A stretch of 11,547 nucleotides of DNA from an uncultured Bacteroidota bacterium (lineage in GTDB: Bacteria > Bacteroidota > Bacteroidia > Chitinophagales > Chitinophagaceae): positions 1-11,547 of the forward strand of contig CAJATB010000274.1 in the NCBI GenBank assembly GCA_903944755.1, in the 5' to 3' direction. Made by a program: the position numbers and the translations under genes. The stretch's first letter is position 1, and each line of letters begins with the position of its first letter. Below are positions 6,046 through 11,547 of the stretch, in pieces. Under the pieces are notes generated by a model. The model saw only the letters and a list, made by a program, of their open reading frames with translations. It was not told the DNA's origin and ran no database searches.

Positions 6046-8425
6046 GTTATTAAAGAGGCTTAAAAATATTCGTTTCTGCTCAAGATTTTATCTACTTGGC
6101 CTTTTATTTTTATTAAATGCTTGCGCAGACATAAAAAAAGCCCTTGTTCATGAATATCCAAAGCAAACTGCCTTTGTTTATGACAATAAAATCGTATTAA
6201 AAGCCGCGGAGAATAAAAAAATATTGCATCAGTTAAATGAAGCATTGAGTAATTATTGGGATGATAGTATAAAAGCTAAAAGAATTCGGCAGTTTGGGAT
6301 ATTCAGCACACTAGTAAACCCTACTAAATTTCAGCCTGAAAAATTAGACCATACTATTCAATACATGCAATCCTATTTAGCTACAAGAGGATATCATCAC
6401 CCACAATTAACCCCCATTATAAAGTATGATACTGTTCGTGATGAATGGAGAGTGAGTTTAACAATGGAAATACAATTAAATAAGAAAACCATCATTGATA
6501 CAATCACTTATGCATTAAACGACCCAATACTTCAGAAAATAGCCAAGGCGAATAGCCAGGCCGCATACATAAAAAAAGGAGCTGCTTATTCAAATGAATC
6601 CATAAATAATGAACTAGACAGGTTAGTGGAACTATTTAGGTCCAATGGTTACTATTATTTCACAAAAGAAAAAATATTTGCCGAAGTGGACACCATTGAT
6701 CAAGCATTAATGCAATTAAATTTAGACCCACTTGGCCAAATAGCACAAGTTAAAAAAGTTAGTAAGAAAGAGGAGGAGCACCCAAGTTGGAAAGTAAGTT
6801 TCCAACTTAGAAATACTAATAATACTAATACAAAACAATATCCCATTGGTCAACAAATATTTTATAGCGACTTAGCACTTACCGATAACCCAGATTCGAT
6901 TTTAGTGCAAGGCCTGGCTAATAAAGAGGCTACCAACCTTATTGTACATCAATATAATAAACCAAAATTTAAAACAAATTTATTCGAGGAGCAGTCAATA
7001 ATCCGAAAGGGAGATTTGTTCAACGAAAGTTTATTTTATCAAACCTTAAATAATTTCAGCAGCTTAGGCGCATGGCAACAAATTGATGCTAGGACTTCCT
7101 TGCAGCATGACAGCGTATACCTACATTACTTTTTGCTTCCTGCTTTAAGGCATAGTTACAGTATTGATTTAGAAGGCAGTAAAAACACTGCACAGCTAGG
7201 CGCAGGTAACTTATTAGGCTTGTCCACCAACCTTACTTACCGCGACAGAAACGTACAAAAGAAATCAATTCCTTCCGTCACTAGCTTAAGAACTGGTATT
7301 GAATTAAATATTAATAACGACGGACGAGATTTAACACAAACCCTTTTATGGAATGTGAGTCACTCCTATAGCTTTCCTAATTTATTAATACCTTTTGTTC
7401 CAAAAAAGCAGTCCTACCGACAAAATGTACGTAGTAATTTCTCCTTAAACAATTCTTATATCGACCGATTAAATTATTACCAATTAAAGTCCTTTACAAC
7501 AAACTGGGGTTACGAATGGAAAGAAACAAAAAAAGGATCAGAACATATTTGGATATACAAGCCAATAAATATTGAATTATATCAATTAAAAAAATTCAGC
7601 AAACTGGATAGCCTATTAATCACAAATCCATTTTTGCGTTCTTCCTTTAATGAGGGAAATGTAATTAGTCAAACGGTGAATTTTATACATGCTGGACCTT
7701 CGAAATATAATGCAAGAGTTAATAATTATTTTAGGGTAGGCATAGAAGAAGCAGGTGCCTTATTGGGGTTATCAACGAATTTACAGGACCAAATTTACAG
7801 GTATTTAAAAGTGGAGTTAGAATTTAGAAAACTTTACAAGTTTGATTATACAGAACTTGCGTTTAGGTTTATGGGTGGTTGGGGTAATAACTATAGCAAT
7901 AATGCAAAGCTGGGTGGACAACTCCCCTTCTTTAAGCAGTTTACGGCAGGTGGGCCGTATAGTATGCGTGCATGGGGCTTACGTCAATTAGGATTAGGTA
8001 GTTCTACTTTTTATGACACCACTTCAACAAGCCAAAACTTTGACCGATTTGGTGATATCCAATTGGAAACCAATTTTGAATACCGCTTTCCTCTTTTCCA
8101 ATTTGGTTCTTATAAAATGGGGTCCGCTTTATTTACAGATATCGGAAATATTTGGAATAGTAGAGCTACCGAACAAGACCCTGCTGCTGGTTTTAAATTA
8201 GATAAACTATATAAGGACTTGGCAATTGGTGTAGGCACTGGACTACGTTTCGACTTTAATTATTTTATTGTTCGTATTGACTACGCAATTAAATTAAAAG
8301 ACCCAACAAGCGCTACTAATGACGGCTGGCTTGATATTCAAAAAATGAAATGGAGTGAGATAAAGCAGAATGGCCTCAAAGTAAATAATTATGCTTGGCA
8401 GTTTGGTATTGGACTTCCCTTTTAA
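6044..8425 (+). CDS. tamL: TamL-like Omp85 lipoprotein (BamA/TamA family outer-membrane protein)
   Basis: A 793-residue outer-membrane assembly protein of the Omp85 superfamily. From the ATG at 6044 the N-terminus is a lipoprotein signal (basic, then LLGLLFLLNAC) with the lipidated Cys at residue 27, which is the feature that separates TamL of Bacteroidota from TamA. The periplasmic part (about 30-390) has POTRA-like segments. The C-terminal part is a 16-strand-type beta barrel with alternating aromatic residues. GGPYSMRAW (about 635-643) is the loop 6 motif, equivalent to the VRGF/Y element, and the last residue is Phe, as expected for a barrel C-terminal signal. It probably inserts or maintains outer-membrane proteins. 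An upstream ATG at 6017 would add nine residues ahead of the basic region and is less likely. The first two bases of its ATG overlap the antisense methyltransferase ATG, and its stop overlaps the truB stop. Confidence 0.88.
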   Translation: MLLKRLKNIRFCSRFYLLGLLFLLNACADIKKALVHEYPKQTAFVYDNKIVLKAAENKKILHQLNEALSNYWDDSIKAKRIRQFGIFSTLVNPTKFQPEKLDHTIQYMQSYLATRGYHHPQLTPIIKYDTVRDEWRVSLTMEIQLNKKTIIDTITYALNDPILQKIAKANSQAAYIKKGAAYSNESINNELDRLVELFRSNGYYYFTKEKIFAEVDTIDQALMQLNLDPLGQIAQVKKVSKKEEEHPSWKVSFQLRNTNNTNTKQYPIGQQIFYSDLALTDNPDSILVQGLANKEATNLIVHQYNKPKFKTNLFEEQSIIRKGDLFNESLFYQTLNNFSSLGAWQQIDARTSLQHDSVYLHYFLLPALRHSYSIDLEGSKNTAQLGAGNLLGLSTNLTYRDRNVQKKSIPSVTSLRTGIELNINNDGRDLTQTLLWNVSHSYSFPNLLIPFVPKKQSYRQNVRSNFSLNNSYIDRLNYYQLKSFTTNWGYEWKETKKGSEHIWIYKPINIELYQLKKFSKLDSLLITNPFLRSSFNEGNVISQTVNFIHAGPSKYNARVNNYFRVGIEEAGALLGLSTNLQDQIYRYLKVELEFRKLYKFDYTELAFRFMGGWGNNYSNNAKLGGQLPFFKQFTAGGPYSMRAWGLRQLGLGSSTFYDTTSTSQNFDRFGDIQLETNFEYRFPLFQFGSYKMGSALFTDIGNIWNSRATEQDPAAGFKLDKLYKDLAIGVGTGLRFDFNYFIVRIDYAIKLKDPTSATNDGWLDIQKMKWSEIKQNGLKVNNYAWQFGIGLPF

Positions 8426-9171
8426 TTCCTTCTTGGACTTTGCCAAGGGGTTCTTTTTTCGTTTGCATTGGTTAAAGACAATTCAATTTCATCTTCTAAA
8501 TCCTTCCACTGCATTGCTTGCGCAACATCAAAGTCTCCAATTTTAGTACGACGCAGTGCACTCATATAAGCACCCACTTGCAATGCAGCACCAAAATCTT
8601 TTACCAAGCTTCTTATATACGTTCCTGTCGAACAAACTACTTTAAAATCAATAGTGGGAAAATCAATACGCGTGATTTCAAAACTGTGTATGGTTATTTG
8701 CCTAGGATCAATTTTTACTTCAACCCCTTTTCGAGCTAATTTATATACCCTTTCTCCGTCAACTTTTACAGCGGAGTGCTGTGGAGGAGTTTGTAAAATT
8801 TCACCAATAAAAGGTTTGGTAGCTTCCTGAATTTGCGCTGCTGTTAAGTGCTCAATGGACTTGAAATTTTCAGGAGCTGATTCTAAATCATAAGTGATTG
8901 TAGTTGCACCTAAAACCATGCTGCCGGTGTATTCTTTCACCATGCCCATGTACTCATTGATTTGCTTGGTACATTTTCCTGTACAAATAATTAATAAACC
9001 AGTGGCTAAGGGATCCAAAGTGCCTGCATGCCCTACCTTACAAACCTCGGTAAGTGCACGTACTTTTTTAATCATATCAAAAGAAGTCCATTGCAAAGGT
9101 TTATCCAATAGAATTACTTTCCCTTCTAAATAAGGAATTAAACAGCCTGGAACTTGTTGTTGTTTTCGCAT
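8422..9171 (-). CDS. truB: tRNA pseudouridine(55) synthase TruB
   Basis: A 249-residue enzyme that converts U55 in the T-loop of tRNAs to pseudouridine. The N-terminal GKVILLDKPLQWTSFDMIKKVR (17-38) and the catalytic motif GHAGTLDPLATGLL (47-60) with nucleophile D53 are classical. Also present are KEYTGSMVLGATTITYDLES (residues 84-103), TPPQHSAVKVDGERVYKLAR (133-152) and CSTGTYIRSLVKDFG (180-194), all TruB landmarks. The protein is on the short side, because the C-terminal PUA domain found in longer TruB forms is absent, as is usual in this phylum. It lies 14 bp downstream of proS on the same strand and is probably co-transcribed. The first 15 or so residues precede the conserved core, so a later start cannot be excluded, although there is no other ATG before residue 33. 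Confidence 0.96.
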   Translation of the reverse strand: MRKQQQVPGCLIPYLEGKVILLDKPLQWTSFDMIKKVRALTEVCKVGHAGTLDPLATGLLIICTGKCTKQINEYMGMVKEYTGSMVLGATTITYDLESAPENFKSIEHLTAAQIQEATKPFIGEILQTPPQHSAVKVDGERVYKLARKGVEVKIDPRQITIHSFEITRIDFPTIDFKVVCSTGTYIRSLVKDFGAALQVGAYMSALRRTKIGDFDVAQAMQWKDLEDEIELSLTNANEKRTPWQSPRRN

Positions 9172-9185
9172 TTAGCTTTTAATAC

Positions 9186-10664
9186 TTAGTAAGCTCTTGC
9201 AAATAAAACACGTTGCGTAGAAGGATTTCCCGTGTACACGCATACCCCTGCTTCCAATGTATTGTCTAATGGAATACAACGTATTGTCGCTTTCGTTAAT
9301 TCTTTAATTTTTTCCTCAGTTTCGGCAGTACCATCCCAATGTGCTGAAACAAACCCAGTTTTATTGTCTAAAGTATGAACGAATTCAGTCCAAGTATCTG
9401 CTTGGGTAATATGGTCGTCTCGATATTGTTTAGCGCGATTAAATAAATTGGATTGAATTTCTAATAATAACGCACTTATTGTTTCAGTTAAACCGTCTAT
9501 TGAAACGGATGATTTTTCTTTGGTATCACGACGAGCCACTTCCACTTGGTTATTTTCTAAATCTCTTGGCCCTACTGCAATGCGCACTGGTACACCTTTT
9601 AATTCATACTCTGCAAATTTCCAACCTGGTCTTTGATTATCTGAATCATCATATTTTACTCTAATGCCTGCTGCTTTAAAGGAAGAAAGGATAGCTCCTA
9701 TCTTCTCGTCTAAAATTGCTTTTTGCTCTTCTCCTTTATAAATTGGGACAATCACTACTTGTATTGGTGCAATACGCGGAGGCATTACTAAACCTTGGTC
9801 ATCACTATGTGTCATAACTAAGCCGCCAATTAAACGCGTACTCACACCCCAACTAGTAGCCCACACATAATCCAATGTATTATTCTTATCGCTAAATTTT
9901 ACGTCAAATGCTTTAGCAAAATTTTGTCCTAAAAAGTGAGAAGTCCCTGCTTGCAAAGCTTTTCCGTCTTGCATAAGTGCTTCAATACAGTAAGTATCTT
10001 CAGCGCCAGCAAAACGTTCGCTTGCTGTTTTTACTCCTTTAATAACTGGAACTGCCATCCAGTTTTCTGCAAAGTCTGCATATACGTTCAACATTTGAAC
10101 TGTTTCTGCTATTGCTTCTTCTTTGGTTGCGTGAGCAGTATGTCCTTCCTGCCATAAAAATTCAGCAGTTCTAAGAAACAACCTTGTTCTCATTTCCCAT
10201 CTTACCACATTCGCCCATTGATTCACCAAAATTGGCAAATCACGGTAAGACTGAATCCAAGTTTTATAGGTATTCCAAATAATCGCTTCACTTGTTGGAC
10301 GAACAATTAATTCCTCCTCCAATTTTGCGTCGGGGTCAACCATTAATTTTCCTTTGTTATTTGGATCGCTTTTTAAACGGTAGTGTGTAACAATTGCACA
10401 TTCTTTTGCAAAACCTTCTGCATTCTTCTCTTCTGCTTCAAAAAGTGATTTTGGCACAAATAAAGGGAAGTAAGCATTTTGATGCCCTGTATCCTTAAAC
10501 ATTTTGTCTAAGGCTGCTTGCATATTCTCCCACAAAGCATACCCATATGGTTTAATTACCATACAGCCACGCACGGCGCTATAGTCGGCTAAATCGCCTT
10601 TTAAAACCAGGTCATTATACCATTGTGAATAGTCCTGGGCTCTTGTTGTTAGTTCCTTTGCCAT
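9186..10664 (-). CDS. proS: prolyl-tRNA synthetase, type 3 (archaeal/eukaryal-like)
   Basis: A 492-residue class II synthetase that charges tRNA-Pro with proline. GCMVIKPYGYALWE (33-46) is the motif 1 region, RPTSE (122-126) is the proline-binding loop, RWEMRTRLFLRTAEFLWQEG (155-174) is motif 2, and GGLVMTHSDDQGLVMPPRIAP (280-300) is the motif 3 region. The anticodon-binding domain follows (about 300-405) and then the type 3 C-terminal domain, ending in ARAY with the characteristic terminal Tyr. There is no INS editing domain, which marks it as type 3 rather than the type 1 form of E. coli. In the C-terminal domain only two cysteines remain (C463 and C475), so the four-Cys zinc site known in some type 3 enzymes appears incomplete. 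It is the first gene of a probable proS-truB operon. Confidence 0.97.
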   Translation of the reverse strand: MAKELTTRAQDYSQWYNDLVLKGDLADYSAVRGCMVIKPYGYALWENMQAALDKMFKDTGHQNAYFPLFVPKSLFEAEEKNAEGFAKECAIVTHYRLKSDPNNKGKLMVDPDAKLEEELIVRPTSEAIIWNTYKTWIQSYRDLPILVNQWANVVRWEMRTRLFLRTAEFLWQEGHTAHATKEEAIAETVQMLNVYADFAENWMAVPVIKGVKTASERFAGAEDTYCIEALMQDGKALQAGTSHFLGQNFAKAFDVKFSDKNNTLDYVWATSWGVSTRLIGGLVMTHSDDQGLVMPPRIAPIQVVIVPIYKGEEQKAILDEKIGAILSSFKAAGIRVKYDDSDNQRPGWKFAEYELKGVPVRIAVGPRDLENNQVEVARRDTKEKSSVSIDGLTETISALLLEIQSNLFNRAKQYRDDHITQADTWTEFVHTLDNKTGFVSAHWDGTAETEEKIKELTKATIRCIPLDNTLEAGVCVYTGNPSTQRVLFARAY

Positions 10665-10697
10665 TTTTAATTAATCTTAACAATTTTAGTAGTAAAA

Positions 10698-10728
10698 ACA
10701 ATCTACGAAAGATGCTCTATATATCAAA
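10698..10728 (-). promoter_or_regulatory. candidate promoter for proS-truB
   Basis: On the minus strand TTTG (10728-10725) is followed after exactly 19 bases by TAGATTGT (10705-10698), which matches TAnnTTTG at all but the last two positions. It would start transcription about 30 bp before the proS ATG. Confidence 0.4.
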
Positions 10729-10742
10729 GTTTAGTAACTTTG
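10725..10742. repeat. 18-bp inverted repeat in the proS/lipoprotein divergent region
   Basis: CAAAGTT (10725-10731) and AACTTTG (10736-10742) are perfect 7-bp arms around TAGT. Each end is a TTTG reading away from the other, so the element could supply -33 boxes on both strands or be an operator. The minus-strand copy has a reasonable partner box. On the plus strand the best candidate box after 21 bases is TATAGGGC, which is poor. Confidence 0.45.
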
Positions 10743-10796
10743 AGCTAGTAAAGGTATGCAAAATATAGGGCATATTAAAACCTAAACTAATTCATT

Positions 10797-11547
10797 ATGA
10801 TTACTTTAAAATCTTTCACTTCAATTAAGCTGTTAGCTGTTTGTATAGTGACAATTAGTGTTTTAGGAACTAGCTGTACAAGCTTACAGCAAGCAACTAC
10901 AATTGCATCTGATGATTTATATTCAACACCTGCGTTACAAAAATCTATTGTAGCTTCTGGTATAATTAAATCAGACGAAACTATCGCTCAGGAAATATTA
11001 AACGGAGAAGAAGACGAATACCAAGAATATCAAAACTACCAAGACGACCGCTATTTAAGATTAAAAGTAGCGAACCGAAATCGTTGGGCTATGATTGACG
11101 ATTATGGATATTGGAATGATCCTCGTTATAACAATGCCTACTACCCTTCTTATTTAGGTTGGAATAGCTGGTACAATGGTTATTATGGATCGTCATGGTA
11201 TAACCCATTTGGTTATTCTATGTCAATTGGATGGGGCGGATATGGTCCTTTCATGAATTCATACTATAGTTTAGGCTGGGGATTCAATGATTTTGGATTC
11301 GGCGGATTCGGTTACGGTGGATTCGGAGGGTTTGGTTACGGTGGATTCGGAGGGTTTGGTTACGGTGGATGGAATCCTTACTATGCAGGAATGTGGAACC
11401 CATACGGCTCCTATTTTGGAGGAGGATTTGGCGGAATGTATGGCGGCGGCATGGGACATATTGGTCGACCATACAACCCACAAACAAGAGCAATGCAAAC
11501 TAGTAGTGCTGGCTTAGCTGCTTATAGCAATAATCGTGTTTACAATA
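10797..11547 (+). CDS. glycine/tyrosine-rich lipoprotein (3' end outside the window)
   Basis: This ORF is open from the ATG at 10797 to the window edge, 250 codons visible. The N-terminus is a lipoprotein signal (Lys at 5 and 11, hydrophobic 12-23, box LGTSC) with the lipidated Cys at residue 27, so export and membrane anchoring are expected. Residues 37-42 are ASDDLY, followed by an acidic Glu/Tyr/Gln stretch (71-86). From about 103 the protein is rich in Gly, Tyr, Trp, Phe and Asn with spaced Tyr-Trp pairs. Residues 168-192 are a nearly pure Gly/Phe/Tyr block made of a tandem repeat. Similar low-complexity surface lipoproteins are common in Bacteroidota and usually unnamed. No enzyme motif is visible. 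The composition suggests a disordered or sticky surface segment, which is inference only. Confidence 0.82.
   Translation, partial: MITLKSFTSIKLLAVCIVTISVLGTSCTSLQQATTIASDDLYSTPALQKSIVASGIIKSDETIAQEILNGEEDEYQEYQNYQDDRYLRLKVANRNRWAMIDDYGYWNDPRYNNAYYPSYLGWNSWYNGYYGSSWYNPFGYSMSIGWGGYGPFMNSYYSLGWGFNDFGFGGFGYGGFGGFGYGGFGGFGYGGWNPYYAGMWNPYGSYFGGGFGGMYGGGMGHIGRPYNPQTRAMQTSSAGLAAYSNNRVYN
11310..11369 (+). repeat. 24-bp tandem repeat inside the lipoprotein gene, 2.5 copies
   Basis: Two identical 24-bp units start at 11310 and 11334 and a half unit runs from 11358 to 11369. Each unit encodes GYGGFGGF. Copies are identical at the DNA level, including codon choice, so duplication is recent or maintained by slippage. 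The period is a multiple of three, so copy-number change keeps the frame. Confidence 0.9.

Noticed and set aside
9479..10157. Short plus-strand open frames opposite proS
   Set aside because: These are antisense shadows of a strongly conserved synthetase gene with no start context or recognisable domain.
11271..11517. Overlapping open frames on both strands with Ser/Glu/Thr/Val or Arg/His/Asn repeats
   Set aside because: They come from the 24-bp repeat read in other frames of the lipoprotein gene, and only the Gly-rich frame has a signal peptide and continues from a start codon.
1..11547. CRISPR arrays, transposases, phage or defence genes, tRNAs
   Set aside because: I looked for repeated spacers, terminal inverted repeats, DDE or nuclease motifs and T-loop patterns and saw none. 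The window is ordinary chromosomal sequence.

Overview
The window looks like a piece of a Bacteroidota chromosome, most likely from the Chitinophagaceae or a close relative. The evidence is the gene content: a type IX secretion plug-domain protein (DUF5103), a lipoprotein form of the TamA/Omp85 family, a type 3 prolyl-tRNA synthetase and a small-type SRP RNA. The base composition is AT-rich, Shine-Dalgarno sites are almost absent, and promoter boxes fit the Bacteroidota pattern TTTG/N19-21/TAnnTTTG. The genes are ordinary chromosomal ones; no insertion sequence, phage gene, CRISPR array or tRNA was seen.

Layout, left to right. Positions 1-69 hold the 3' tail of a plus-strand gene. Facing it on the minus strand are a small basic hydrophobic ORF (75-236) and a sulfide:quinone oxidoreductase-like flavoprotein (273-1733). 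A perfect 14-bp Crp/Fnr-like palindrome (1780-1793) lies just upstream of the flavoprotein. Next on the minus strand are a short-form transaldolase (1861-2511) with its own terminator, then an SRP RNA gene (about 2560-2654) with a consensus promoter and a strong terminator, then the DUF5103 gene (2713-4014). A LolC/LolE-type ABC permease runs divergently on the plus strand to 5291. It converges on a TrmH/SpoU RNA methyltransferase (5314-6045, minus).

The methyltransferase is divergent from the TamL-like outer-membrane assembly gene (6044-8425, plus), and the two ATG codons overlap in one CATG. That gene's stop codon overlaps the stop of truB in one TTAA. truB and proS (8422-10664, minus) are 14 bp apart and probably form a translation-related operon. 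A divergent intergenic region carrying an 18-bp inverted repeat separates proS from a glycine/tyrosine-rich lipoprotein gene (10797 onward) that runs off the window.

Functional themes are cell-envelope biogenesis (SRP RNA, DUF5103, Lol-type permease, TamL-like protein, lipoprotein), translation and RNA modification (TrmH family, TruB, ProS), and sulfide or redox metabolism (SQR-like protein under a possible Crp/Fnr-type control). I do not see a wholly new multi-gene system. The most useful second looks are the SQR control region with its small downstream ORF, the SRP RNA/transaldolase junction, the shared start and stop tetranucleotides around the TamL-like gene, and the repeat-bearing lipoprotein.
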